Part shown: positions 8,369 through 17,176 of the stretch, one piece after another
How the letters are laid out: each line of letters starts with the position of its first letter
Position numbering within the stretch: the first letter of the stretch is position 1
Assembly: GCA_002842855.1 (NCBI GenBank)
Contig: PHEE01000026.1
Location: 1 to 37,465 of the forward strand
From: Alphaproteobacteria bacterium HGW-Alphaproteobacteria-4
GTDB lineage: Bacteria; Pseudomonadota; Alphaproteobacteria; Rhodobacterales; Rhodobacteraceae
Direction: 5' to 3'
DNA length: 37,465 nt
Program-made: the position numbers and the translations under genes
Notes under the pieces: generated by a model
Database searches by the model: none
What the model saw: the letters and a program-made list of their open reading frames with translations, nothing else
What the model was told of the DNA's origin: nothing

Positions 8369-9918
8369 GCAGCCCCCATGAACGCATCCAGCGCGGCCAC
8401 CTCATTCTGCGCCAGCCGCAGCCCCAGTTTCGAGCGCCGCCAGAGCACATCTGGCGCAGTGCGCGCGAACTCATGCTGCATTAGCCAGCGCACTTCGGCC
8501 TCGGTCAAGGTCGCGCCAAAGTCGCGACCAAGGTCGGCGGCGGACCGGGCCGCGCCCAACACCAAACGCGCCTCGGTGCCGTAGGCGCGCACCAGTCGCG
8601 CGGCCCAGGCGGGGGTGAGGAACGGATAGTCGGCGGCAAGCGCCTCGGTCAACGCCGCCACCCCCTCATGCGGAAAGTCGCCACCCGGCAGCGGCACCCG
8701 GGCGGTCCAGTTGCCTGCCATGCCCCCCATGCGCGGCGCGAGCTTGGCCAGCGCCGCTTCGGCCAACCTGCGATAGGTGGTGATCTTGCCGCCAAAGACA
8801 TTGAGCAACGGCGCCCCTTCGGCAGCGTCAAGCGACAGCACATAATCGCGCGTGGCCTGCGTGGCCGATTTTGCGCCATCGTCATATAGCGGGCGCACGC
8901 CGGAATAGGTCCAGACAATCTGATCACGCGCAATCGGCCGGGCGAAGTATTTCGAAGCGAAGGTGCAAAGATAGTCCTGTTCAGCCTCGGTACAGGCCGC
9001 GGCACCGGGGTCGCCCTGATAATCGAGGTCGGTGGTGCCGATCAGGGTAAAATCCTGCTCGTAAGGCAGCGCAAAAACGATGCGGCCATCTTCGCCCTGA
9101 AAGAAGTAGGCGCGGTCATGGTCAAACAGGCGCCGCGTCACGATGTGACTGCCGCGCACCAGCCGCACCCGTTCGCCAGAATGCACCCCCAGCGCGCCGC
9201 CCATGACCTCGGCCACCCAAGGCCCTGCGGCATTGACCAGCGCGCGGGCGAGGTGTTCCTGCTTGCCGCCGTCACCCTCGGTCACAATCCGCCACAGATC
9301 ACCCTCGCGCGCGGCATGGGTGACGCGGGCGCGCACCATTACCTGCGCACCGCGCGCCGCCGCATCGCGCGCGTTCAGCACCACAAGGCGCGAATCGTCC
9401 ACCCAGCAATCGGAATACTCGAACGCATCGGTAAACCTGGGGTTCAGCACCGCCCCCGCCGGGTCAGTCCGCAGGTCGATCTTGCGGGTGCCGGGCAGAA
9501 TCTTGCGCCCGCCCATGTGGTCGTAAAGAAACAACCCGGCGCGGATCACCCAGGCGGGGCGGCGGCCCCGCATCCAGGGCAGCACAAGACCCAGCAGGGT
9601 CGAGATCGGAGTGCCGCCCGCGAAGCGCATCGAAGGGTGGGTGGGCAGCACAAACCGCATCGGCCAACTGATATGCGGCATTGCCACCAGCAGCACCTCG
9701 CGCTCGGCCAGCGCCTCGTGCACCAGCCGCAATTCGAGGTATTCCAGATACCGCAGCCCGCCGTGGAACAGCTTGGTCGAGGCCGACGAGGTGCCCTGCG
9801 CAAGATCGCCCATTTCGGCCAGTGCCACGCTCAGCCCCCGCCCTGCCGCGTCGCGGGCAATACCGCAGCCATTCACGCCGCCACCGATGATGAACAGATC
9901 GTAGGGCGCGGCTGGCAT
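8365..9918 (-). CDS. glpD: Aerobic glycerol-3-phosphate dehydrogenase
   Basis: A 517-residue FAD-dependent enzyme that oxidises glycerol 3-phosphate to dihydroxyacetone phosphate and passes electrons to quinone at the inner membrane. The dinucleotide fold [20 protein letters not shown] (residues 9-28) and the family signature [18 protein letters not shown] are present. The C-terminal domain ([20 protein letters not shown]) is complete, and the length is normal. A good ribosome-binding site (GAGGTGA) precedes the ATG at 9918. It is first in the glpD-glpK operon and divergent from the DeoR-type regulator across 115 bases. Confidence 0.97.
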
Positions 9919-9982
9919 GGACTCACCTCATTCCCGGGTCGCCCCATGCTGCCGCCGGGGGCGGTGCCAAGTCAAAAGGAAT

Positions 9983-10020
9983 ATTCGCTTTTGCGCGCGA
10001 ATGTTCTATTCTGCGCGAAA
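9983..10020. promoter_or_regulatory. Candidate GlpR operator region between glpD and glpR
   Basis: The 115-base divergent intergenic region holds an inverted repeat ATTCGC (9983-9988) / GCGAAT (9997-10002), followed by ATGTTC and a CGCGAAA end (10014-10020). The TTCG/CGAA and ATGTTC half-sites resemble those in E. coli GlpR operators. A TTGACT hexamer on the minus strand near 9968-9973 could be the glpD -35. Binding by the adjacent regulator is an inference from position and symmetry. Confidence 0.45.
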
Positions 10021-10033
10021 TTGGAGGCGGCCC

Positions 10034-10816
10034 GTGGCACTCAACTTCCGACAGGGCGAGATATTGGCACTGGTCCGCGCCGAGCGGCGGGTGCTGGTCG
10101 AAGACCTCGCCACCCGCTTTGACGTGACCTTGCAGACGATCCGCCGCGATCTGGCCGAGCTTTCGCAAGCGGGGCATCTGGAGCGTGTGCATGGCGGCGC
10201 GGTGGTGCGTGGCGGCGTTGCCAATTTTGGCTACGAAGAACGCCGCCGCATGAACGCCGCCGCCAAGGCGGCCATCGGTCGCACCTGTGCGGCTGAAATT
10301 CCGCACAACACCTCGTTGTTCCTTAACCTCGGCACCACCACCGAGGCGGTGGCGCGCGCGCTGCTGGGGCACCGCAACATCACCGTGGTCACCAACAACA
10401 TCAACGTCGCCAACATCCTGATCGGCAATGAGAGCTGCGAGGTGGTGCTTGCGGGGGGCAGCCTGCGGCGGTCGGACGGCGGCCTGGTGGGGGCGCTGAC
10501 GGCGCGGTTCATTGCGCAGTTCAGAGTCGATCTGGCGGTGATCGGCACCTCGGCGCTCGATGCCTCGGGTGATCTGCTCGACTATGACCTTGCCGAAGTC
10601 GGGGTCAGCCAGACCATTGTGCGCCACGCCCATGCCACCGCCCTCGTGGCAGATGCCAGCAAACTTGCCCGCCGCGCCCCGGTGCGGATCGCGTCGCTCG
10701 CCGATCTCGAACTTTGGGTGACCGACGCACCCGCACCTGCCGCGCTGGCCCGGGCCTGCGGCGACTGGGGCACCCGCATTTGCGTGGCAGCACCCGATGC
10801 CCGAGTTTCCACTTGA
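10034..10816 (+). CDS. glpR: DeoR-family transcriptional repressor, GlpR-like
   Basis: A 260-residue regulator. The N-terminal DeoR helix-turn-helix is at about residues 8-55, with the hallmark LQTIRRDLAELSQAGHLERVHGGAV. The C-terminal DeoR sensor domain begins near residue 75 and includes LFLNLGTTTEAVARAL, a sugar-phosphate binding loop, and the later VVLAGGSLRRSDGGLVG. A GTG start at 10034 is chosen because GGAGG lies 7 bases upstream and the DeoR domain begins at once; an upstream ATG would add about 39 unrelated residues. The divergent placement beside glpD-glpK indicates a glycerol-3-phosphate-responsive repressor. The effector is inferred from context. Confidence 0.95.
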   Translation: MALNFRQGEILALVRAERRVLVEDLATRFDVTLQTIRRDLAELSQAGHLERVHGGAVVRGGVANFGYEERRRMNAAAKAAIGRTCAAEIPHNTSLFLNLGTTTEAVARALLGHRNITVVTNNINVANILIGNESCEVVLAGGSLRRSDGGLVGALTARFIAQFRVDLAVIGTSALDASGDLLDYDLAEVGVSQTIVRHAHATALVADASKLARRAPVRIASLADLELWVTDAPAPAALARACGDWGTRICVAAPDARVST

Positions 10817-10853
10817 CGGCCCCGCGCGCCCGCACTACCCACCGCCCCCAAGT

Positions 10854-10930
10854 GGCTAGGTAGCTCAGCTGGTTAGAGCACGTGACTCATAATCACGGGG
10901 TCGGGGGTTCGAGTCCCCCCCTCGCCACCA
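10854..10930 (+). tRNA. tRNA-Met (anticodon CAT), elongator type
   Basis: A 77-base cloverleaf with encoded CCA. The D arm is GCTC/GAGC. The anticodon stem CGTGA/TCACG encloses loop CTCATAA, with CAT at 10888-10890. The variable loop is GGGTC, and the T arm is GGGGG/CCCCC with loop TTCGAGT. The variable loop and overall layout resemble elongator tRNA-Met; a CAT-reading tRNA-Ile cannot be fully excluded without identity-element analysis. The acceptor stem GGCTAGG/CCTCGCC contains one T-C mismatch at pair 4-69. Confidence 0.95.
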
Positions 10931-11025
10931 ACTTTCCCATAATTGACAAGCGCGGCGTCCGGGCTCCGTTTGCCCGATTTGCCCTGGGCAGATGCACGGT
11001 GCGGTCTTGCGCGGCGACGGCCTGG

Positions 11026-11082
11026 GGCCGGGTCGCGCGCGCCTCGGTTCGTGGCGCCCGCAGGGCTTAGGGGCACCCGGCC
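11026..11082. other. Inverted repeat downstream of the class V aminotransferase gene
   Basis: An 8-base perfect inverted repeat, GGCCGGGT (11026-11033) and ACCCGGCC (11075-11082), lies 34 to 90 bases past the stop of the minus-strand aminotransferase. It could form a long stem-loop ending that transcript, but no T run follows. The rest of the 185-base gap between the tRNA and this gene shows nothing else. Confidence 0.3.
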
Positions 11083-11115
11083 TTAATCGCCCCTGCGAAG
11101 ATTTCGCCGCGCCTC

Positions 11116-12426
11116 TCAGACCGGGTCGAACACGCCGGCTGCCGCGTTCCAGGCGTAGCGCAGCGCGTGGCGGTCGATGAAGTCGGGCAACGCCTGCACG
11201 GCGGCAAGAACACGCCCCACATCGGCCTCGCTCATCAGATAGCTGAGGTTGAGCCGCACGAAGCCGGGCTTGTCGACCTCGTTGCCGGCCAGAATCGCGG
11301 CGCGCATGGCGCGCGAGGTGGCGGCGTCGATCCCGAGCAGCCGGTGGCCATAGGGCCCGGCGCAGGCACAGCCGCCGCGCGCCTGAATGCCGAAGCCATC
11401 GCTGAGCATCCGGGTGGCCAACTGCGGCTGCACATAGCCCCCGGCCGCATCCCGCACCAGAAACGAGAAGATCGGCAGCCGCCGACACGCGGTATTGCCC
11501 AGCAGTTGCAGACGCGGCGCCGCAGCAAAGGCCGCAAGGCCGCGCGTGGCGAGTGCCAGGTTGCGGCGGTCGATCTCGGCCTGACCGATTGCCTCTTTCG
11601 TCTCGAATACCAGCGCCGCCCGGATGTCGCCCAGAATATTCGGGGTGCCCGCCTCTTCACGCTCGACCACATCTGTCAGGTAGTCGTGGGCGTCTGGCGA
11701 AACAAAGCGCACAGTGCCGCCGCCGGGAAATGTGGGAACTTCGGTCGCCACCACATCGCGGCGCAGGAACAGCAGACCCGAGGCGCCGGGTCCGCCGACG
11801 AACTTGTGCGGCGAGGTAGCCAGAGCATCGATCTTCACCCCCGGCGCAGGCTGCATCGCGATCGGCAGATACGGGCCGCCGCCCGCGTAGTCCCAGACTG
11901 CAAGGGCGCCTGCGGCCTTGAGCTTGCGTGTCACCGCAACGACATCGGTGAGAATGCCGGTCACGTTCGAGGCCGCTGAAAAGGTGCCGATCACCAGCCC
12001 TCTGGCCCCCGCCAGCGCGGCATCGAGCGCGGCCATGTCCGGCCCGCCGTCGGCGGCTTCGGCGATCTCCACCACGCGCGCGCCGCTTTCGCGCCATGGC
12101 AAGATGTTGGAATGGTGCTCATAGGGGCCGACAATCACCGTGGCGCCTTGCCCCGAGGCCACGGCCTGCCGAACGCCGAGCAGGTGCACCAGACGGTTCA
12201 GCCCCGCGGTCGCGCCCGAGCCGGTAAAGATTACCGCATGATCCGTCCCCGCGCCGGTCAGGGCCGCAATCCGCGCCCGCGCCTCGCGCCGAAGCGCAGA
12301 AATGCGCGCGCCACAATACGAAGCTTCGGTGTGGCTGTTGGCATAGACCGGCAAGACCTCGTGCAGCATCGCCATTTCCAAGGGCGCCAACGCCCGGCCC
12401 GAGGCGACGTAATCGGCATAAAGCAT
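11116..12426 (-). CDS. Class V aminotransferase / cysteine desulfurase-like PLP enzyme
   Basis: A 436-residue PLP enzyme of fold type I, class V. The PLP lysine is Lys208 in SPHKFVGGPG. PYEHHSNILPW (about residues 101-111) carries the histidines stacking on PLP, and VWDYAGGGPYLPI the Asp contacting the ring. A cysteine-containing loop ARGGCACAGPYG (Cys353, Cys355) sits where cysteine desulfurases have their catalytic Cys, so desulfurase or lyase activity is possible. The start is uncertain: the ORF can begin at 12513, adding 29 residues with a CLTC motif, or at 12426, where the family-like YADYVASGRA begins. Divergent from an Lrp-type regulator that may control it. The substrate is unknown. 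Confidence 0.85.
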   Translation of the reverse strand: MLYADYVASGRALAPLEMAMLHEVLPVYANSHTEASYCGARISALRREARARIAALTGAGTDHAVIFTGSGATAGLNRLVHLLGVRQAVASGQGATVIVGPYEHHSNILPWRESGARVVEIAEAADGGPDMAALDAALAGARGLVIGTFSAASNVTGILTDVVAVTRKLKAAGALAVWDYAGGGPYLPIAMQPAPGVKIDALATSPHKFVGGPGASGLLFLRRDVVATEVPTFPGGGTVRFVSPDAHDYLTDVVEREEAGTPNILGDIRAALVFETKEAIGQAEIDRRNLALATRGLAAFAAAPRLQLLGNTACRRLPIFSFLVRDAAGGYVQPQLATRMLSDGFGIQARGGCACAGPYGHRLLGIDAATSRAMRAAILAGNEVDKPGFVRLNLSYLMSEADVGRVLAAVQALPDFIDRHALRYAWNAAAGVFDPV

Positions 12427-12568
12427 TGGCTGGGAACAGGTCAGACATGCGCGGCTTTCCAGTGGCTTGAGCTCGCGCCGAGTCTGACCTATTCTCTGAC
12501 GAGAAATACCCATCTTCGCGCGGCTTCAACAAGCTTTTGTCTATCAATTGCGCAGTTTTCGGGGGCAA

Positions 12569-13030
12569 ATGGACCGAATTGACCAAGCGATCATCGCCGC
12601 GCTGCAGCGAGACGGCTCGTTGTCGCAGCGCGCGCTGGCCGAGCGGGTGGGGCTGTCGCAGAACGCCTGTTGGCGGCGGGTGCAGCGGCTGACAGATATG
12701 GGCGTGCTGCAAGGCACCACCGCGCGGATTGACGCCAAAGCGCTGGGGCTGGACCTGACGGTTTTCATGATGGTGCGCACCCGCCACCACAACGCCGACT
12801 GGGCGCGGATCTTTCGCCAGCGGGTCGAGGCGATTCCCGAGATTGTCGAGCTGCACCGGATCGGCGGCGACTGGGATTATCTTTTGAAGATCGTGACCAG
12901 TGGCATGGCCGGATACGATCGGGTCTATCAGGCGCTGATCGGCAACCTCGATCTGGAAAAGGTGACGGGGTTCTTTTCGATGGAAACCATGCTCGAGGGC
13001 CGCCCGCTGATCGCGCCGCCTGGCCGCTAG
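12569..13030 (+). CDS. Lrp/AsnC family transcriptional regulator
   Basis: A 153-residue regulator starting MDRIDQAIIAALQRDG, the standard Lrp opening. The helix-turn-helix is at about residues 18-45 (SQRALAERVGLSQNACWRRVQRL), and the RAM ligand-binding domain at about 66-140 (IVELHRIGGDWDYLLKI). The ATG at 12569 is preceded by GGGGG 3 bases upstream; a TTG at 12548 is rejected. Such regulators bind amino acids and commonly control the divergent neighbour, here the class V PLP enzyme. The 3' end overlaps the convergent hyfI gene by 3 bases. Confidence 0.95.
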   Translation: MDRIDQAIIAALQRDGSLSQRALAERVGLSQNACWRRVQRLTDMGVLQGTTARIDAKALGLDLTVFMMVRTRHHNADWARIFRQRVEAIPEIVELHRIGGDWDYLLKIVTSGMAGYDRVYQALIGNLDLEKVTGFFSMETMLEGRPLIAPPGR

Positions 13031-13545
13031 GCCTTGCCACCGGCAGCGTCGAGCAGCGCCAGAAGCCCGGTCAGCAGCGCCTTGGGCGAGGGCGGGCAGC
13101 CGGGAATGACCAGGTCAACCGGCACCACCGCCGAAACCCCGCCCGTCGCCGCGTAGGACCCCGCAAAGCAGCCCCCGTCGCGGCCGCAATCGCCGACCGC
13201 GACCACCCATTTCGGGTCAGGCGTTGCGGCATAGGTGCGGCGCAGCGCCTCGGCCATATTCTTTGTGACCGGGCCAGTGACCAGCAGCACATCAGCGTGG
13301 CGCGGCGAGGCCACGAAGTGCAGCCCGAACCGCTCCAGATCGTAAAAAGCGTTGCCAAGCGCCTGAATTTCCAGCTCGCAGCCGTTGCACGACCCGGCAT
13401 CGACCTGCCGGATCGAGAGCGACCGGCCAAGCCTGCGCCGCGCCGCCTGGCCGGTGGCCAGCGCCAGCGCCTCGATTTCGGGGTCGGTCGGGGCGGCCTC
13501 GGTAAGTGGTCGCCGCAGCAGACCGTCGAGCAAAAACTTGCGCAT
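13027..13545 (-). CDS. hyfI: Hydrogenase-4-like small subunit (HyfI/NuoB homologue)
   Basis: A 172-residue homologue of NuoB and of group 4 hydrogenase small subunits. The proximal [4Fe-4S] ligands are visible: Cys53 and Cys56 in AGSCNGCELEI, Cys120 in VGDCGRDG, and Cys150 in IPGCPPSPKALL. The CxxC spacing is hydrogenase-like rather than the tandem CC of NuoB. The ATG at 13545 is chosen; a longer reading to 13719 overlaps the large-subunit gene in another frame and is spurious. It starts 8 bases after hyfG and is the last gene of the cluster. It should sit at the cytoplasmic arm of the membrane complex, carrying its only visible iron-sulfur cluster. Confidence 0.93.
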   Translation of the reverse strand: MRKFLLDGLLRRPLTEAAPTDPEIEALALATGQAARRRLGRSLSIRQVDAGSCNGCELEIQALGNAFYDLERFGLHFVASPRHADVLLVTGPVTKNMAEALRRTYAATPDPKWVVAVGDCGRDGGCFAGSYAATGGVSAVVPVDLVIPGCPPSPKALLTGLLALLDAAGGKA

Positions 13546-13553
13546 TACACCCC

Positions 13554-15056
13554 CTAGAGGTCGTGCCCCGAATAGGAGCAGTTGAAGGATTTGTTGCAAA
13601 GCGGAAAGTCGGCGATGATGTTGCCTTCGATCACCGCCTCGAGCAGCGGCCACTGAAACCACGAAGGATCGCGCAGGTGGCACCGGGTGATGGTGCCGTC
13701 TGCCGCCAGCGCCAGCCACACCAGCACGTCGCCCCGAAAACTTTCAACCAGCCCCAGCCCTTCGCGCGCCTCGCCCGCCAGGGCGGGGGCTGCGAAGATC
13801 GGGCCTTCCGGCAGCCGCGCAAGGCATTGCTCGATCAGCGCAAGGCTTTGCTCCACTTCGCGAATGCGAATCCAGATGCGGGCGTTCACGTCGCCATCGC
13901 CGCGTGCGGGCACCTTGAACGTCAAATCGTCATAGGGCGCATAGGCGAGGTCGCGGCGGGTGTCGAAGTCGCGCCCCGAAGCGCGGCCGACATGGCCCCC
14001 GGCGGCAAAGCGGCGTGCAAGGTCAGGGGCAAGGGTGCCGGTTCCGACGGTGCGGGCAAGCAGCGAGGCGGTGTTGTCGTAAAGCCCGATGATCGCAGGG
14101 AAAAGGGCGCGCAAGCGCCGGGTCAATGCCGCGATCAGGCCAATGGCGCGGGCGTCAAGGTCGTGCGTCACCCCGCCCGGCACAACCCGGTCGCGCATGA
14201 AGCGGTGGCCGAAGGCGGCGTCGGCGCATCGCAGCACCTCTTCGCGCAGCACCCCGCACTGCGCCAGCATCATCGCAAAGGCGGCGTCGTTGCAGATTGC
14301 GCCAATATCGCCGAGGTGGTTGGCCAGCCGTTCCAGTTCGGCCATGATGGCGCGCAGATAGCGCCCGCGCGCGGGCACGTCGGCAGCCAAAGCCGCCTCG
14401 GCAGCCTGGGCGTAGGCCCAGGCGTAGGCCACCGTGCTGTCGCCCGAAACCCGGCCCGCCAGCTCGGCGCCGCGCGCAAGGGTTGCACCGCGCATCAGCG
14501 CATCGACGCCCTTGTGGGTATAGCCCAGCCGCTCCTCCAGCCGCACCACGGTTTCGCCCTGCGCGGTAAAGCGGAAATGCCCCGGCTCGATGATGCCCGC
14601 GTGCACCGGCCCGACCGCTACCTGATGCAGGCTTTCGCCCTCAACCGGCAGGAACGCATAGGGCGGCAATTCTGGCCCCGGCGCGGCCGCGCCCAGTGGC
14701 GCGGCGATGCCCCAGCGGCCATGGTCGAGCCAGGCGCGGCTGTCAGGCGACCCATCGGCGTGGTGGCCGTGCAGGTCGGCTATGGCCCGTTCCAGCCGCT
14801 GCGCGGCGGGGTGCTGCGCGCCAACCGAAGGGTAGCGGCCGCCGACAAGCGGCAGGCTAAGGATGTCAACCAACCCGGTTTCCGCCTGCCGCAGCGCCAT
14901 ATGCACGGCGTCATCGGTCGCCCATAGGCTGAAAAGTTCAAACCGCCCGCGCGCGGCCTCGACCGCCGCCAGTTCCCATTCGGTTGCGGTCACGGTCTGG
15001 CGCGGCATTGGCTGGCTGCGGAAGGGCTGCGGCATGCCTGCGGTATGTTGATCCAT
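13554..15056 (-). CDS. hyfG: Hyf/NuoCD-like large subunit lacking Ni-Fe ligands
   Basis: A 500-residue protein with a NuoC-like domain (about residues 20-120) and a large-subunit domain from about residue 130. The signature VAVGPVHAGIIEPGHFRF and RLEERLGYTHKGVDALM match HycE/HyfG. The N-terminal nickel motif of hydrogenases (R-V-C-G-I-C) reads R-V-S-G-D-S here (residues 202-207). The C-terminal motif (D-P-C-x-x-C) reads F-N-C-S-Y-S (491-496). Three of four nickel ligands are thus missing, so hydrogen chemistry is not expected. The length is slightly below the 571 residues of E. coli HyfG. It lies 9 bases after hyfF. Confidence 0.93.
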   Translation of the reverse strand: MDQHTAGMPQPFRSQPMPRQTVTATEWELAAVEAARGRFELFSLWATDDAVHMALRQAETGLVDILSLPLVGGRYPSVGAQHPAAQRLERAIADLHGHHADGSPDSRAWLDHGRWGIAAPLGAAAPGPELPPYAFLPVEGESLHQVAVGPVHAGIIEPGHFRFTAQGETVVRLEERLGYTHKGVDALMRGATLARGAELAGRVSGDSTVAYAWAYAQAAEAALAADVPARGRYLRAIMAELERLANHLGDIGAICNDAAFAMMLAQCGVLREEVLRCADAAFGHRFMRDRVVPGGVTHDLDARAIGLIAALTRRLRALFPAIIGLYDNTASLLARTVGTGTLAPDLARRFAAGGHVGRASGRDFDTRRDLAYAPYDDLTFKVPARGDGDVNARIWIRIREVEQSLALIEQCLARLPEGPIFAAPALAGEAREGLGLVESFRGDVLVWLALAADGTITRCHLRDPSWFQWPLLEAVIEGNIIADFPLCNKSFNCSYSGHDL

Positions 15057-15065
15057 GCCTGCCCC

Positions 15066-16517
15066 CTAGCCCAACAGCGCCGCGACCGACTGGAACCACG
15101 CCACCACCGGCCCGGGCAGATAGATGCCCGCCGCCAGCACCAGCGCCAGATGCGCGTAGAGCGGCACGAACGATGCCTCGGCGGGGCCGACCTTGCCGGT
15201 CGGCTCGCCAAAGATGAAGCCCGCAAGCCGCATCAGAAGCGCGCCGAAGGCGACCAGCAGGCCGAACACCAGCAACAGCGCCAGCAGCGGTTCACGCGCG
15301 AAGGTCGAGGTGACGATCAGAAATTCGCTCATGAACACACCAAAAGGCGGCATTCCGGCGATTGCCAGCACGCCAAGCGCCAGCCCCCAGCCCAGCACCG
15401 GGTGGCTTTGCGTCAGCCCCCGGATGCCGTCGATCTGCTGCGTGCCCTTGATCTGGGCGACATGGCCGACCGAGTAGAAGATGGCCGATTTGGTAAGCGA
15501 ATGCATGACCATGTGCAAAAGCCCCGCAAAGTTGGCCAGCGGCCCACCCATGCCGAAGGCGAACACGATGATGCCCATGTGCTCGATTGAGGAATAGGCG
15601 AACAGCCGTTTGATGTCGCGCCTCCGGTAGAGCATGAAAGCTGCGAAGATCAGCGACAATAGCCCCATCGACACCATCAACGGCCCCGGCGCCATTGCCT
15701 CGGGGTGGGTGGCGATCAGCATCTTGAAGCGCAGCACGGCGTAAAGCGCCACGTTCAGCAACAGCCCCGAAAGCACCGCCGAAATCGGCGTGGGGCCTTC
15801 GGCGTGGGCATCGGGCAGCCAGGCATGCAAGGGCGCAAGACCCACCTTGGTGCCGTACCCCAGCAGCAGGAACACAAAGGCGAGATTCAGGATCTTGGGG
15901 TCAAAATCGGCGGCGCGCGAAAGAAGATTGGTCCAGATCATCGCCGCCTCGCCTTCGCCCAGCACCGGCTGCGCTGCGAGATAGACGAGGATGGTGCCAA
16001 AGAGCGCCAGCGCGATGCCGACCGAACCGAGGATGAAGTATTTCCACGCCGCTTCCAGCGCCGCGTGGGTGCGGTAGATGCCGACCATCAGCACCGTGGT
16101 CAGCGTCGCCACCTCGATTGCCACCCACATCAGGCCGATGTTGTTGGACAGAAGCGCAAGGTTCATGCCGAACATCATCAATTGATACATGCCGTGGTAG
16201 AACCGCACATAGACCGGCGTCAGCTTGCCGGTTTCAATCTCGTGGCCAATGTAGCTGGCTGAAAAGGTGGCGGCGGTGAAGCCGACGAAGGTATTGAGCA
16301 CCACAAAGACGATGTTGAGGTCATCAACCAGCAGATAGGCGCCGGGCGCCGCGCGCGGCACCACAAAGAGCGAAAGTGCCGCGATCAGCGTAAGCAGGCT
16401 GGCCAGCACGTTCAGCCGCGCGGTCAGCCGATACCCCGGCAGCGCCGCCAGCAGCAGCGCCGAAACCGCAGGTATCGCCAGAATGGCGTAGGCGGGGTTG
16501 GCGAAAAGCCCGGTCAT
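15066..16517 (-). CDS. hyfF: Hydrogenase-4-like subunit F (NuoM/N-type antiporter homologue)
   Basis: A 483-residue membrane protein of the NuoL/M/N–Mrp family with about 13-14 helices. Ion-pathway features include the Glu in LMWVAIEVATLTTVLMVGIY, the conserved Lys in EAAWKYFILGSVG, and a second Lys in GYGTKVGLAPLHAWLPDAHAEGP, the typical Proton_antipo_M signature. SSIEHMGIIVFAFGMGG and MVMHSLTKSAIFY follow, as in HyfF. It is shorter than E. coli HyfF (526) but appears complete. It overlaps hyfE by 4 bases. Its role is inferred to be proton or sodium translocation in the membrane arm. Confidence 0.94.
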   Translation of the reverse strand: MTGLFANPAYAILAIPAVSALLLAALPGYRLTARLNVLASLLTLIAALSLFVVPRAAPGAYLLVDDLNIVFVVLNTFVGFTAATFSASYIGHEIETGKLTPVYVRFYHGMYQLMMFGMNLALLSNNIGLMWVAIEVATLTTVLMVGIYRTHAALEAAWKYFILGSVGIALALFGTILVYLAAQPVLGEGEAAMIWTNLLSRAADFDPKILNLAFVFLLLGYGTKVGLAPLHAWLPDAHAEGPTPISAVLSGLLLNVALYAVLRFKMLIATHPEAMAPGPLMVSMGLLSLIFAAFMLYRRRDIKRLFAYSSIEHMGIIVFAFGMGGPLANFAGLLHMVMHSLTKSAIFYSVGHVAQIKGTQQIDGIRGLTQSHPVLGWGLALGVLAIAGMPPFGVFMSEFLIVTSTFAREPLLALLLVFGLLVAFGALLMRLAGFIFGEPTGKVGPAEASFVPLYAHLALVLAAGIYLPGPVVAWFQSVAALLG

Positions 16518-17176
16518 TCGTGCTCTCCGCGGTAGTCATCAAGCGCGCCTAGGTCGATGGTGTCAAACCGCTCGCGGATGCGGAACAGGAACACGCCGAT
16601 CACGATGAAGGCGATCAGCACCGAAAACGCGACGCTGATTTCTACCACCAGCGGCATCCCCTTGGCACCGGTGGCGGCAAGGATCAGGCCATTTTCCAGC
16701 GACATGAAGCCCACCACCTGGCTGACCGCGTTGCGCCGCGTGACCATCATCAAGAGGCCCAGCAGCACCACCGACAGCGCAAAGGCGAGGTCTTCGCGCG
16801 CAAAGGCATCGGCGGCCTCGGTCAACCCCAGCATCAGCACGATCGACATTGCCACCAGCCCCATGCCTGCCAGCATGGTAACCCCTGCCCCCACCACCTT
16901 CTCGACTTCGCGGTGGATGCCCATCTGCCGGATGATCCGGTGCAATACACCCGGAATGATGATCGCCTTGAAGATCAGCGCGATGGCCGCAGTCACATAA
17001 AGGTGCGGCGCGTGCTGCGTGTAGGCCTGCCACGAAACCGAAAGCGACAACACCACCGCGTGCAGCGCAAACACGTTCAAAAGCGCGTAGAGGCGATCCT
17101 GATAGATCATCATGAAGCTGACCAGCACCAGTCCGCCCGCCAGCAAATGCGCGATGTCAAAGGCGATGCGATCCAT
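16514..17176 (-). CDS. hyfE: Hydrogenase-4-like subunit E (NuoK-related)
   Basis: A 220-residue membrane protein with about six to seven helices, matching E. coli HyfE in length (216). The C-terminal half resembles NuoK, including a Glu in the middle of a helix (QVVGFMSLENGLILAATGA) and a following VEISVAFSVLIAFIVIGVFLFRIRERF segment. Two helices at the N-terminus are specific to HyfE. It begins directly after the hyfC stop (TGA then ATG, no gap, on the minus strand) and overlaps hyfF by 4 bases. It is part of the ion-translocating membrane domain. Confidence 0.94.
   Translation of the reverse strand: MDRIAFDIAHLLAGGLVLVSFMMIYQDRLYALLNVFALHAVVLSLSVSWQAYTQHAPHLYVTAAIALIFKAIIIPGVLHRIIRQMGIHREVEKVVGAGVTMLAGMGLVAMSIVLMLGLTEAADAFAREDLAFALSVVLLGLLMMVTRRNAVSQVVGFMSLENGLILAATGAKGMPLVVEISVAFSVLIAFIVIGVFLFRIRERFDTIDLGALDDYRGEHE

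Noticed and set aside
10854..10930. tRNA gene as integration site of a genomic island
   Set aside because: No integrase and no direct repeat of the tRNA 3' end were seen in the window; the neighbours on both sides look like core chromosome.
10865..11488. Minus-strand open frame of 207 codons covering the tRNA, with a GGDSNPRPRDYESRALTS-like end
   Set aside because: This peptide is the well-known false translation of the antisense strand of a tRNA. The frame also overlaps the end of the aminotransferase gene and has no signals of its own.
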